Below, piece by piece: positions 8,265 through 16,100 of a DNA stretch of 29,059 nt. The position numbers were made by a program, and so were the translations under genes. Below the pieces are notes generated by a model. That model was given only the letters and a program-made list of their open reading frames with translations. It was not told the origin of the DNA and did not search any database. The number at the start of each line of letters is the position of its first letter. Positions within the stretch are counted from its first letter, which is position 1. The stretch spans positions 1 to 29,059 of the forward strand of contig JADMIH010000035.1 of NCBI GenBank assembly GCA_015478675.1. Direction: 5' to 3'. This DNA is from Chloroflexota bacterium. Its GTDB lineage: Bacteria; Chloroflexota; Chloroflexia; QHBQ01; JADMIH01.

Positions 8265-8566
8265 GGGGTTGGATGAGCAACTGTACACAGATCAGGGTGG
8301 AAATGTGCAGAACTTTATGCACTCGGTATGTGGAAAAGCGGATAGAGAGTGGGGTGTGAAGGGGGAGCTATTGATTAATCTTATGGAAATAGCGGGAGAA
8401 AAGAGTTGAAGTTATGGTGTGCGCTCTGCTATCCTCTTTGTAGAGGGGCTGAGGGGTTGAGGAAGCAAGCGACCACGCGGGGAAGTGCAAGGGGGTCGGG
8501 GGAAGCTGATTGATCAGAAAGGCGAAAGCAGCGTAGACAACCACAATCGCAGGGAGGGGAGGCCTC

Positions 8567-10234
8567 ATGAACGCCAAGCAAGTCTGGCAGGCCGCACTGG
8601 GTGAACTACAGTTAAAGGTGCCGGGTCCGAGTTTCCAAACGTGGCTCAAGAACACCTCGGTGGCGGGGTTTGACGAGGGGTCGGTGGTGATCGCGGTGCC
8701 GAGCAACTTCGCGAAGGAGTGGCTGGAGAAGCGTTACAGCAAGCAGATAGGTGAGACGCTGAACAATGTGCTCGGCTATAAGGTGGAGGTGCGCTTCGAG
8801 GTGACAAGCCCGGCGCAAGGGGAGGCGAGGCGTGCGCTGCACGCGCTTGAGGGGGTAGCGCCAGGGGACAAGCCGCAGGCGATGCCGATAGCTGTGGGGC
8901 AGAATACGCCGACGATGTACGGGAGCAAGGTGCACGTCAATAGCTCGCAAGGTGGGCAGGCGAATAATGGCGGTGCGGCTCCGATGCAGATACATGGAGG
9001 GCGCGAGGGGCAAGCGCAGCAGGGGCAGGCTGGGGCGGCGGGGAGTATCTCGAACCTGGTGCGGACGGGGCCTGGGTCGGGCACTGGAGCGGGACAGAGC
9101 AGGAGTGGCTTTGCGAGTGTTATGCCACCGATGAAGAGAAGTGGGATGGGCGGGTCGAATGGGTCGCACGGGGTACAGATGGAGATGAGCATGGAAGAGG
9201 CTTCCATGCTTAACCCGAAGTATGTATTTGACCGGTTTATTGTGGGCAAGAGCAACCAGCTGGCGCACGCGGCTTGCCGGGCAGTGGCGGAGAACCCGGC
9301 AGGGGCGTATAACCCGCTTTTCCTGTATGGTGGGGTGGGGCTTGGGAAGACGCACTTGCTGCACGCCATCGGGCATGACGCGATGAAGAGGATACCGGGG
9401 ATTAAGGTGCTGTATGTGTCGTCGGAGAAGTTTACGAACGATATGGTGAATGCGATACGGGACAGCCGGAATGAGAACTTTCGGAATGTATACAGGTCGG
9501 TGGATATTCTGCTGATTGACGATATTCAGTTTATCGCGGGGAAAGAGGGGACGCAGGAAGAGTTTTTCCATACGTTCAATGCGCTACACGGGGCGAACAA
9601 GCAGATTGTGCTGACTTCGGACCGGCCACCGAAGGCGATTTTGACGCTTGAGGAGAGGTTGAGGTCGAGGTTTGAGTGGGGGTTGATCGCGGATATTCAA
9701 GCGCCGGACCTGGAGACGCGGATCGCGATTTTGCGGGCGAAGGCTGACACTATGTCTGTGCGTGCGCCTGATGATGTGATTGATTTTATTGCGCGGAAGG
9801 TGCAGAGCAATATCAGGGAGCTTGAGGGGGCGCTGAACAGGATTGTGGCTTACGCGCAGTTGAACAATACGGCGCTGAGCGTGGAATTGGCGGCGGCTTC
9901 GCTGAATGACCTGGCTGTGAACTCACGGCGGCGGCCTGTAAACCACGAGCGGATTGTGGATACGGTGTCGAGCTTCTTCAATCTGGAGCCGGAGGACTTG
10001 AAGACGGGTTCTCGGAGCCGGGAGGTGCTGGTGCCGAGGCAGATAGCGATGTTCTTGATGAGGGAGGAGCTTGAGACGCCTTTCATCCAGATCGCGGGGT
10101 ATTTTGGGAAGCGGGACCACACGACGGCGATGCACTCGTACGAGAAGATCGAGGGGCTGGTGGAGTCGGACAATCAGATGAGGCAGGATGTGCTGACTAT
10201 ACGGCAGATGTTGTATGGGGAGCATGAGCGGTGA
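8567..10234 (+). CDS. dnaA: Chromosomal replication initiator DnaA
   Basis: 555 residues; ATG at 8567 behind 'gggaggggagg'. Domain I is at about 1-85 (VWQAALGELQLKVPGPSFQTWLKNTS). Domain II is an unusually long Gly/Gln/Ser/Met-rich linker (about 88-205). Domain III is an AAA+ ATPase with Walker A GGVGLGKT at 255-262 and Walker B ILLIDD ending at Asp318-Asp319. Domain IV ends with the DNA-binding signature DHTTAMHSYEKI (517-528). The protein binds DnaA boxes and melts the origin; box-like sequences occur on both sides of the gene. A HAD phosphatase gene and the origin-like interval separate it from dnaN. The coding strand is strongly G-rich (ggg, agg and gcg codons), unlike recA and the gcv genes in the same window. 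Confidence 0.98.
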   Translation: MNAKQVWQAALGELQLKVPGPSFQTWLKNTSVAGFDEGSVVIAVPSNFAKEWLEKRYSKQIGETLNNVLGYKVEVRFEVTSPAQGEARRALHALEGVAPGDKPQAMPIAVGQNTPTMYGSKVHVNSSQGGQANNGGAAPMQIHGGREGQAQQGQAGAAGSISNLVRTGPGSGTGAGQSRSGFASVMPPMKRSGMGGSNGSHGVQMEMSMEEASMLNPKYVFDRFIVGKSNQLAHAACRAVAENPAGAYNPLFLYGGVGLGKTHLLHAIGHDAMKRIPGIKVLYVSSEKFTNDMVNAIRDSRNENFRNVYRSVDILLIDDIQFIAGKEGTQEEFFHTFNALHGANKQIVLTSDRPPKAILTLEERLRSRFEWGLIADIQAPDLETRIAILRAKADTMSVRAPDDVIDFIARKVQSNIRELEGALNRIVAYAQLNNTALSVELAAASLNDLAVNSRRRPVNHERIVDTVSSFFNLEPEDLKTGSRSREVLVPRQIAMFLMREELETPFIQIAGYFGKRDHTTAMHSYEKIEGLVESDNQMRQDVLTIRQMLYGEHER

Positions 10235-10314
10235 GGAGGTAATTTACAATTACGAGTTGTTGTGGGGAGGAGGCTGGGAGGCTTCCTCCCTTTTGTTCCA
10301 GGGGTGGGAGAAGC

Positions 10315-10413
10315 CCTCACCCCAAACCTCTTCCCTCCCTTACCTGCCCTCACCCCGTGCCTCCTCTCCCTTCATGGGAGAGGGGGTTTACTCTCCGGGT
10401 CTGGGCAGTTACC
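10315..10413. repeat. Dispersed repeat copy C (partial)
   Basis: It contains ctcacccc, the core hairpin 'cctctccc..ttcat..gggagaggggg' near 10362-10386, and a right end reduced to GGGCAGTTAC. The outer left end is missing. It lies 80 bases after the dnaA stop. Confidence 0.5.
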
Positions 10414-10439
10414 CGCTGATGGCCTTTGCCGAAATTGCC

Positions 10440-10930
10440 CGTGTGTATTAAGTAGCCGGGGGAGGGCGGTTATATGATTTGGGTGTATAAGTGGATGTTT
10501 TTCGTGGATAACGTGCGGAGGGTGTGGATAAAGGATGTGGGGGGAATGGGGGTGATAGATGGGAGGTTAGGGTCGGATGTGCAGGGGATGGTGGAGGCGC
10601 GTGGGTATAAAGCAGGTGCTTTGCACATCGTGGGTTGTGGGGTGTGTAGAAGGCAGGGAGTAGGGTGTAGAAGGATTGTAGCTTCTACACAGGCGGTGTG
10701 GGGGGATTGAGGGGTTGTCAGGCAGGGGATGAGGGCTTTTACACGGATGCACATACACTACTAAATACTACTTCTTTTAAATCTATTAAGAATAATAATT
10801 AAGGTATGATGGAGTGGGGAAAAGGCTGTTATGTGGATAGCTCGGGGTGCAATTACGGGTTGAGAGTTACGAGTTGTGATTTGAGCAGGTTGGGAGAAAG
10901 AGGGGATAGCAGATTGTGGGGGTGAGGATA
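10440..10930. other. Candidate replication origin (oriC) between dnaA and dnaN
   Basis: DnaA boxes on the minus strand: a perfect TGTGGATAA at 10523-10531, CGTGGATAA at 10503-10511 and TGTGGATAG at 10832-10840 (one mismatch each). Between them, 10750-10803 is strongly A+T-rich (cttcttttaaatctattaag, then aataataattaa) inside otherwise G-rich DNA, fitting a DNA-unwinding element. Position next to dnaA and close to dnaN and parS supports the assignment. The short frames here have no family features and read through the boxes, so I treat the interval as non-coding. Confidence 0.65.
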
Positions 10931-10932
10931 TA

Positions 10933-11598
10933 GTGAAGGCGGTCTTTTTTGATGTAGGGGAGACGCTGGTCAATGAGACGCGGGTATGGGGGACGTGGGC
11001 GGACTGGTTGGGGGTAACGCGGCTGAGCTTCTTCGCGGCGCTGGGGGCTGTGATTGAGCGGGGGGAGAAGCATGGGCGGGTTTTTGAGATGATCAAGCCG
11101 GGGATTGATCTGGAGAAGGAGAAAAGGGCGCGGCTGGAGGCGGGGCTGACGGATGGTTTTGACGAAGGGGATATTTACCCTGACGTGAAGGGGTGCTTGC
11201 GAGCGCTAGCGGAGGCGGGATATAAGATCGGGTTGGCGGGGAACCAGCCTGAGGAGTCGGAGAAGGTGTTGAAGAGGATGGGGCTGCCTGTGGAGGTGGT
11301 GGCATCGTCGAGCAGGTGGGGAGTAGCGAAGCCAGCGGCAGAGTTCTTTGAGAGGGTGATCGAGGCGGCGGGTTGCGCGCCGGAGGATATAGCTTACGTT
11401 GGAGACAGGCTGGATAATGATGTGCTGCCGGCGAAGAAGGCGGGGATGGTGGGGGTCTTCATCAGGAGAGGACCGTGGGGATATATCCAGGGGCAGTGGG
11501 CTGATGTGGGGAAGGCGGATATCAGGATTGAGACGCTTGAGGAGCTGGCCGGCGCTTTGCGGGATTACGAATCAGTAATTGCGAGTTGGGGATTGTGA
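10933..11598 (+). CDS. HAD superfamily hydrolase (subfamily IA type)
   Basis: 221 residues from GTG at 10933, behind a modest ribosome-binding site (ggtgagg). HAD motif I is FFDVGETL (nucleophile Asp; the usual second Asp of DxDx[TV] is Gly, as in many haloacid-dehalogenase-like proteins). Motif III is the Lys in WGVAKPAAEFF, and motif IV is YVGDRLDNDVLPAKKAGM. Such enzymes usually remove phosphate from small metabolites in the cytoplasm; the substrate cannot be predicted. The position between dnaA and dnaN is unusual. Codon use is as G-rich as dnaA, so it appears long resident. The start is the first good codon before the conserved strand. Confidence 0.85.
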   Translation: MKAVFFDVGETLVNETRVWGTWADWLGVTRLSFFAALGAVIERGEKHGRVFEMIKPGIDLEKEKRARLEAGLTDGFDEGDIYPDVKGCLRALAEAGYKIGLAGNQPEESEKVLKRMGLPVEVVASSSRWGVAKPAAEFFERVIEAAGCAPEDIAYVGDRLDNDVLPAKKAGMVGVFIRRGPWGYIQGQWADVGKADIRIETLEELAGALRDYESVIASWGL

Positions 11599-11722
11599 CT
11601 TGATGCAAGCGGTATGGACCGCAGAGGCGCAAGGGGCGCGAAGATGCTATGGTGTATAGGGCGCAGGGTGCAGAAGGTGTAAAGGCAGAGGTGGTTTGTC
11701 GTCTGTTGTGTAAGGTGATTTC
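11599..11722. other. Spacer after the HAD gene
   Basis: Purine-rich, with no gene, hairpin or promoter that I can support. Confidence 0.3.
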
Positions 11723-11951
11723 GTAGGTGTTCAGGGTTGGGGTGGAACAAAGTTCAAGGTGTTCAGGGTTGGGGTGGAACAAAGTTCAAGAGGTAATTGT
11801 GCGTCACCTGCCCCTCACCTGCCCTCACCCCCATGCCCTTCTCCCATGAAGGGAGAGGGGGCTTTCTGCGTGCTGACTATCAGGAGGTGGAGTTGTTCTA
11901 CCACAAGGGGAGAGGGGGCTATGCCCTTGCACCTCAAGTCTGAACATTCAG
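11723..11951. repeat. Dispersed repeat copy D with duplicated left end
   Basis: The left end is GTAGGTGTTCAGGG. A 32-base unit beginning ggtgttcagggttggggtgg is perfectly duplicated in tandem (11726-11757 and 11758-11789). The core hairpin 'ttctccc..atgaa..gggagaggggg' follows near 11839-11862 and the right end is CTGAACATTCAG. Confidence 0.65.
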
Positions 11952-11965
11952 GTGATTTCCCCGGA

Positions 11966-11994
11966 TTATGCACAGGGTGTGGGGGTGCTATAAT
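11966..11994 (+). promoter_or_regulatory. dnaN promoter overlapped by a DnaA-box-like site
   Basis: An extended -10, TG-C-TATAAT (TATAAT at 11989-11994), lies 17 bases after TTATGC, which is a poor -35. The sequence over the -35 is TTATGCACA (11966-11974), one mismatch from the DnaA box TTATCCACA, so DnaA could compete with or help RNA polymerase here. Confidence 0.55.
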
Positions 11995-12070
11995 GGGGCA
12001 AGTTCCGCTTACGGCGGTGTGGAGTTGGCTGTAGAGGAGTATCTAATTTGAGCAGGAGAGGGCGGCAGCT

Positions 12071-13219
12071 ATGAAGATATCGTGTTTGCAGGAGAACTTG
12101 CATAAAGGGTTGCAGACTGTCAGCAAGGCGGTGGCGAATAAGACTACCTTGCCGGTGTTGAACAATATACTGGTTTCGACCGATGGCGGGCGTTTGAAGT
12201 TGACGGCTACGAACCTGGAGGTGGGGATTACTAACTGGATCGGGTGCCAGGTTGAGGAAGAGGGGGCGATCACGGTGCCTGCCAAGTTGCTGACCGACTT
12301 TGTGGCGAGTTTGCCGAGCGAGCGGATCAGCATGGAGCTGGACGAGAAGACACGCACGCTGCACCTGAAATGTGCACGATACGAGGCGAATATCAAGGGT
12401 ATATCGGCTGATGAGTTTCCGATTATTCCTGAGGTGACGGAGGAGCCGGTGGCGCAGGTGCCTGCGCCGCTACTGAAGGAGATGATAACCCAGGTGGCGC
12501 TGGCGGCGTCGAGCGATGATAGCAGGCCGGTGCTGTCGGGGGTGTACGTGCAGATAGAGGGGCGAGAGATGGTGATGGCGGCTTGCGACGGCTTCCGGCT
12601 GGCGAAGCGCACCACGCAGCTTGGGGCACCTGTGGATAATGCGCTCAAGTTGATTGTGCCATCGAAATCTATGAGCGAGCTTGCGCGTATATTACCTGAT
12701 GATGAGGGGGAGAATGGGGAGGCTGTGAGCATTGTGCTGACGCAGAACCGCAATCAGGTGCTATTCAGGCATGAAAATCTTGAGGTTACGTCGCGGCTGG
12801 TAGAGGGGAACTACGTGGATATACAGCGGGTTATACCCGCGGAGTGGGCTACGCGCACGGTGGTGCCTACGACCGAGCTGGCGAAGGCTGTGAGGATGGC
12901 ATCAATATTCGCCAAGGATTCGGCGAATATTGTGCGTGTGCAAGTAGAGCCTGGGGCGGATCTGACGCCGGGGGTGATTACCGTATCAGCGAACGCAGCA
13001 GAGGTAGGGGACAATATCAGCCAGTTGGATTGCAGTGTGGATGGGGAGGCGGGGCAGATAGCTTTGAACGCGCGGTTCCTGGTTGATGTGCTGGGGGTGA
13101 TAGGGACTTCGCAGGTGGCTATAGAGACCAAGAGCTACCAGTCACCGGCGGTGCTGAAGCCTGTTGGGGAAGATGAGTATTTGCATGTGATTATGCCTAT
13201 GTACTTGCCTAACCGGTGA
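12071..13219 (+). CDS. dnaN: DNA polymerase III beta subunit (sliding clamp)
   Basis: 382 residues, the normal length for a bacterial clamp. The start MKISCLQENLHKGLQTVSKAV, with a central VALAASSDDSRPVLSGVYVQIEG and a C-terminal LNARFLVDVLGVI...VLKPVGEDEYLHVIMPMYLP, is diagnostic. The terminal MPMYL-type motif forms part of the protein-binding pocket that recruits polymerase and repair proteins. The dimer encircles DNA and gives the replicative polymerase its processivity. ATG at 12071 follows 'ggagaggg' and a strong extended -10 promoter about 80 bases upstream. A perfect parS-like site lies 60 bases after the stop. Confidence 0.97.
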   Translation: MKISCLQENLHKGLQTVSKAVANKTTLPVLNNILVSTDGGRLKLTATNLEVGITNWIGCQVEEEGAITVPAKLLTDFVASLPSERISMELDEKTRTLHLKCARYEANIKGISADEFPIIPEVTEEPVAQVPAPLLKEMITQVALAASSDDSRPVLSGVYVQIEGREMVMAACDGFRLAKRTTQLGAPVDNALKLIVPSKSMSELARILPDDEGENGEAVSIVLTQNRNQVLFRHENLEVTSRLVEGNYVDIQRVIPAEWATRTVVPTTELAKAVRMASIFAKDSANIVRVQVEPGADLTPGVITVSANAAEVGDNISQLDCSVDGEAGQIALNARFLVDVLGVIGTSQVAIETKSYQSPAVLKPVGEDEYLHVIMPMYLPNR

Positions 13220-13278
13220 TCGGTGGCCGGTAGGCGGTAGTTTGCTGGAGGGAGTGGTAGTGTGCCACTCCTTCTCTT

Positions 13279-13294
13279 TGTTTCACGTGAAACA
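13279..13294. promoter_or_regulatory. parS centromere site (ParB binding)
   Basis: TGTTTCACGTGAAACA is a perfect 16-bp palindrome and matches the widely conserved parS consensus TGTTNCACGTGAAACA. ParB loads here and spreads to partition the origin region. It is the only exact copy I found in the window; parA and parB are not present. Confidence 0.92.
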
Positions 13295-13352
13295 GTGGGG
13301 AGATAGGAGAGATGTGCGCAGGGGGCAGAGGGGTTGAGGTATGAGGTGGTGA

Positions 13353-13587
13353 GGTGATAACTCTGCGCCACCTGCCCTTACGCACCCTCACCCCAGCCCC
13401 TCTCCCATGAAGGGAGGGGTGGGCTTTGTGCATGGTGAGTGCCATGGCCAAGCCCCCTGACGGGGTCAGAGGGTTGTCCCCAAAGTAAAGCCCCCTCTCC
13501 CCTTGTGGGAGAGGGGGTTTGGGGGTGAGGGCGGGTGGCGCACAGATACCTCTTGAACTTTGCTCCACCTCAACTCTGAACACTTAC
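13353..13587. repeat. Dispersed repeat copy E
   Basis: It contains ggtgataactctgcgcc at the left, two core hairpins ('cctctccc..atgaa..gggagggg' near 13399 and 'cccctctcccc..ttgtg..ggagaggggg' near 13493), and a clear right end TTGCTCCACCTCAACT followed by CTGAACACTTAC. Confidence 0.6.
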
Positions 13588-13601
13588 TGGCAGTGGCCCA
13601 C

Positions 13602-13630
13602 TTGTTGCATGTAGAATGTTCGGCTATAAT
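13602..13630 (+). promoter_or_regulatory. Promoter of the helix-hairpin-helix/lipid gene run
   Basis: TTGTTG (13602-13607), 17 bases and a perfect TATAAT (13625-13630). It starts 15 bases after repeat copy E and should serve the genes from 13693 on. Confidence 0.6.
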
Positions 13631-13692
13631 ATCGGGTAGCGCCGCGCTCAATTTACAAGAGACGGTGAAGCTATTTTAGGAGGAGAACAGAT

Positions 13693-14370
13693 ATGCCTCG
13701 CTGGCTTACTCGCCTGCTGATTTTCGGCTCGATTGCAATTGCTGCTGTACTTGTGGTGTACAGGTTTTTAAACCAGGACGAAGACTACGACGATTTCGAC
13801 GACATAGATGGGGGCTTCGAGTTCCAGGAGACGCCTGTTGAGATTGATGTGCCTGCGGAGGAGAGCGCGTATACGAGTGAGGCGCTCTCCGGCGGCGACG
13901 CTGCGCCAGCCTCGGCGAGAGAATCCGCCGGTGAAGTTGGCAATGGAGCAGCGGGAGCCAGGTCTGCGCGGAAGAGCCACAGCACTACTACTCTGAACGA
14001 ATCGCTGACCGGCGGGGTCGCCACTGAAGCAGGCAGCCCCAATGGGCATGCTATAGCTGCCTCGGCTGAGGAAGCTCCACAGCCCACCGAATCTGGGGAC
14101 GATAGAGGGGTGAGTGAGGCTCCTCACGCTGAGGAAGCGGCTTCGGCCAGACTGACGCTTGTCAACGGGATAGGGGATGCTTATGCGAACCGTCTGGGTG
14201 GGATCGGCATCACCACGCTGGGCGAGCTTGCGGCGTGCGATGCGGGGAGCGTGGCGGAGCAGCTGAGCGTGCCGGGTGGACGTGAGACGGTAGAGGACTG
14301 GATTTCCAAGGCGCAAGAGCTAATCGCGCTGGCCGCGCGGTCTGACACGCATGATGGCGAACAGCAGTAG
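13693..14370 (+). CDS. Membrane-anchored acidic protein with C-terminal helix-hairpin-helix domain
   Basis: 225 residues from ATG at 13693, with ribosome-binding site 'aggaggag'. Residues about 4-22 form one membrane segment (LTRLLIFGSIAIAAVLVVYRF). Residues 28-150 are acidic and low in complexity (DEDYDDFDDIDGG, Ala/Glu/Ser-rich), probably disordered. Residues about 152-215 contain LTLVNGIGDAYANRLGGIGITTLGELAAC, a helix-hairpin-helix fold of the kind that binds DNA without sequence preference or acts as a protein-interaction module. I do not recognise a named family. The arrangement is a membrane tether, flexible spacer and possible DNA-binding head, beside parS and dnaN. The next gene begins 12 bases after its stop, so it is probably co-transcribed with the lipid genes. 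Confidence 0.8.
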   Translation: MPRWLTRLLIFGSIAIAAVLVVYRFLNQDEDYDDFDDIDGGFEFQETPVEIDVPAEESAYTSEALSGGDAAPASARESAGEVGNGAAGARSARKSHSTTTLNESLTGGVATEAGSPNGHAIAASAEEAPQPTESGDDRGVSEAPHAEEAASARLTLVNGIGDAYANRLGGIGITTLGELAACDAGSVAEQLSVPGGRETVEDWISKAQELIALAARSDTHDGEQQ

Positions 14371-14382
14371 GCTGTTTTCTTT

Positions 14383-15318
14383 ATGTCTCCTTTAGTCACG
14401 GAGCGTGGCGATGAGGTGCAACACCGAAGGGTGAGAACGCACCTGATGCGTGGGCTACGCCTGGTTATAGAACGGATTCCCCCAACCGCCGGCAACTTCA
14501 TTGCCGATAGGCTGGGGGATTTGGTGTATAGCTGCGCCAGGCGCTCCAGGCAGGCGGCGATCAGCAACATCAGGCATGTGAGGCGTGGGGCGAGCCGGAG
14601 GGTGATCAAGAGAGATGCACGGGGGGTCTTCCGGAATGTAATGCGCGATTATTACGAGCTTTGTCGCGGCCCGGCGCTTACCGATGAGCAGATAGAGAGC
14701 ATGGTCAGCTTTGATGAGCGGGGGTGGGGGCGGATCGCGGAGTTCCACAGGCAAAAGCGCAGCGTGATACTGGTGAGCGCGCATTTTGGGGCCTTCGATG
14801 TGCTCACGCAGGTTTTGAGCAGGCGCGAGCCGCATCTGACAGTGATGGCAGCGCAGGTGAAACCCGCATGGCTTTCGGACTTTGTGATAGATTTGCGTGC
14901 AGGGCGCGGCATCGATGTTGTGCTGGTGGATGAGGAGGAAGGAAGCGGTCTGAACATAGGCGCTCTCAAGAGGAGTGTGCAGTTGCTGCGCCGGGGGGAA
15001 CTGCTGGGCGTGCTGGCTGACCGCAACATGGAGCAACAGGGGCTTCATATACCCTTCTTTGGTTATGACACTGTTGTGGCGGCGGGAGTGGCGAAGATGG
15101 CGCTCAGGACGAACTCGGCGGTTGTGCCGGGCTTCTGCCGGCGGATGCCGGGGAAGCGCTACGAGGTGACCTTTGACGAGCCGATTGAGCCGAGAGGGTC
15201 AGCGTCGAACGAGAACGACCTGCGCGTGCTCCTCAGTCAGATATTTGCTCGGTTCGAGTACTATATTGGGCGCAATCCGGAGCAGTGGGTGCTACTGCAA
15301 CCTGTGTGGCCCAAGTGA
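14383..15318 (+). CDS. LpxL/HtrB-PatA family lysophospholipid acyltransferase
   Basis: 311 residues from ATG 14383. An in-frame ATG at 14446 gives 290 residues with a better upstream purine tract (ggtgag) and may be the true start. The catalytic HX4D motif is HFGAFD (His134-Asp139 from the first ATG), followed by GVLADRNMEQQGLHIPFFG and VAKMALRTNSAVVPGF, typical of this family. Members move an acyl chain from acyl-CoA or acyl-ACP to lipid A precursors in Gram-negatives, or to phosphatidylinositol mannosides (PatA) in actinobacteria. Nothing else here suggests lipid A, and the gene is followed by a CDP-alcohol phosphatidyltransferase. A PatA-like role on a phosphoglycolipid is therefore plausible but unproven. 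Confidence 0.85.
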   Translation: MSPLVTERGDEVQHRRVRTHLMRGLRLVIERIPPTAGNFIADRLGDLVYSCARRSRQAAISNIRHVRRGASRRVIKRDARGVFRNVMRDYYELCRGPALTDEQIESMVSFDERGWGRIAEFHRQKRSVILVSAHFGAFDVLTQVLSRREPHLTVMAAQVKPAWLSDFVIDLRAGRGIDVVLVDEEEGSGLNIGALKRSVQLLRRGELLGVLADRNMEQQGLHIPFFGYDTVVAAGVAKMALRTNSAVVPGFCRRMPGKRYEVTFDEPIEPRGSASNENDLRVLLSQIFARFEYYIGRNPEQWVLLQPVWPK

Positions 15319-15382
15319 GGTTGGGCGCTGTGGAGCAGGAAAGGTGACCTGGTAGCTGCTCTCCGGGCGACAAGTGGGGGTT

Positions 15383-16030
15383 ATGGCGAACCTAATTACA
15401 GGGGCGCGGGTGGCGCTGCTGCTTATTACAGTGGGGTTCATATATTTGAGCCTGCCGCGCGATGGCGCGCCGGGAGAGCCGCTATGGGCCGTGGTGGCGG
15501 CGGCGATGACCTTTGTGGTTTTTCTTGGGGACGCCTTTGATGGAGTGGTAGCGCGGGCACGTGGGGAGACGAACGACTTTGGGGCTGTGGTAGATATAGC
15601 GGGCGACAGGATCGTGGAGAATGTTTACTGGGTAGTTTTCGCGCATATTGGGCTAATATCGGTTTGGTTTCCGGTTATCATGCTGGTGCGCTCTTTCACG
15701 GTAGACGCGGTGCGGTCGCTGGCGTTGAGCGAGGGAAAGACGGCCTTTGGGGAAAAGACGATGATGGAGTCGAGGTTGGGGGTATGGCTATCGGCGTCGC
15801 GCTTCCACAGGGGGCTATATGGGTCGGCCAAGGTGGTTACCTTCATATGGCTGGCGCTGGAGTTGGCATTTGCTGGGGAGGTGGCGCGGAGTGCGGAGTG
15901 GGCGCTTGATTATGGCAACGCGCTGGTTATTGTGCAGAATGTAGGGATTGGGCTGGCGGTTTTGACCCTTATTTACTCGCTGGTAAGGGGGGCAGTGGTG
16001 GTGTGGGACAGCAGGTCATTCTTTTCCTGA
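15383..16030 (+). CDS. CDP-alcohol phosphatidyltransferase
   Basis: 215 residues from ATG 15383; the GTG nine bases earlier is less likely. The family signature DGx2ARx8Gx3Dx3D is complete: Asp53-Gly54, Ala57-Arg58, Gly67, Asp71 and Asp75 (DGVVARARGETNDFGAVVDIAGD). Several membrane segments surround it. These integral membrane enzymes exchange CMP of CDP-diacylglycerol for an alcohol, making phosphatidylglycerol phosphate, phosphatidylinositol phosphate, cardiolipin or similar. The alcohol cannot be told from the motif. Neighbouring an acyltransferase of the PatA/LpxL family recalls the mycobacterial pgsA1-patA-pimA cluster, but no PimA-like glycosyltransferase is present. Confidence 0.9.
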   Translation: MANLITGARVALLLITVGFIYLSLPRDGAPGEPLWAVVAAAMTFVVFLGDAFDGVVARARGETNDFGAVVDIAGDRIVENVYWVVFAHIGLISVWFPVIMLVRSFTVDAVRSLALSEGKTAFGEKTMMESRLGVWLSASRFHRGLYGSAKVVTFIWLALELAFAGEVARSAEWALDYGNALVIVQNVGIGLAVLTLIYSLVRGAVVVWDSRSFFS

Positions 16031-16100
16031 GAGTGGTGGCTGTTGTTGCTGGGTGGTGGGGGGAGGATTGAAGCGTGGAGGTAGGGTAAGGAGTTCGTGT

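Larger units (their letters stand above)
7767..8566. other. Upstream region of dnaA (800 bases)
   Basis: No credible gene. It holds a good promoter at 7996-8024, a second weaker one at 8203-8232 with two TGTTGCSAACA palindromes, a DnaA-box-like TGTGGAAAA at 8329-8337 (one mismatch to TGTGGATAA), and a possible TTGAAG-18-TATCCT promoter at 8406-8435 close to dnaA. It may form the left half of a bipartite origin. Confidence 0.45.

Noticed and set aside
8612..9571. Long minus-strand frame antisense to dnaA
   Set aside because: It is a shadow of the G-rich dnaA codons; His/Arg/Leu-rich composition and no domain.
10474..10754. Short frames inside the origin-like interval
   Set aside because: They read across DnaA boxes on both strands and show no protein-like features.
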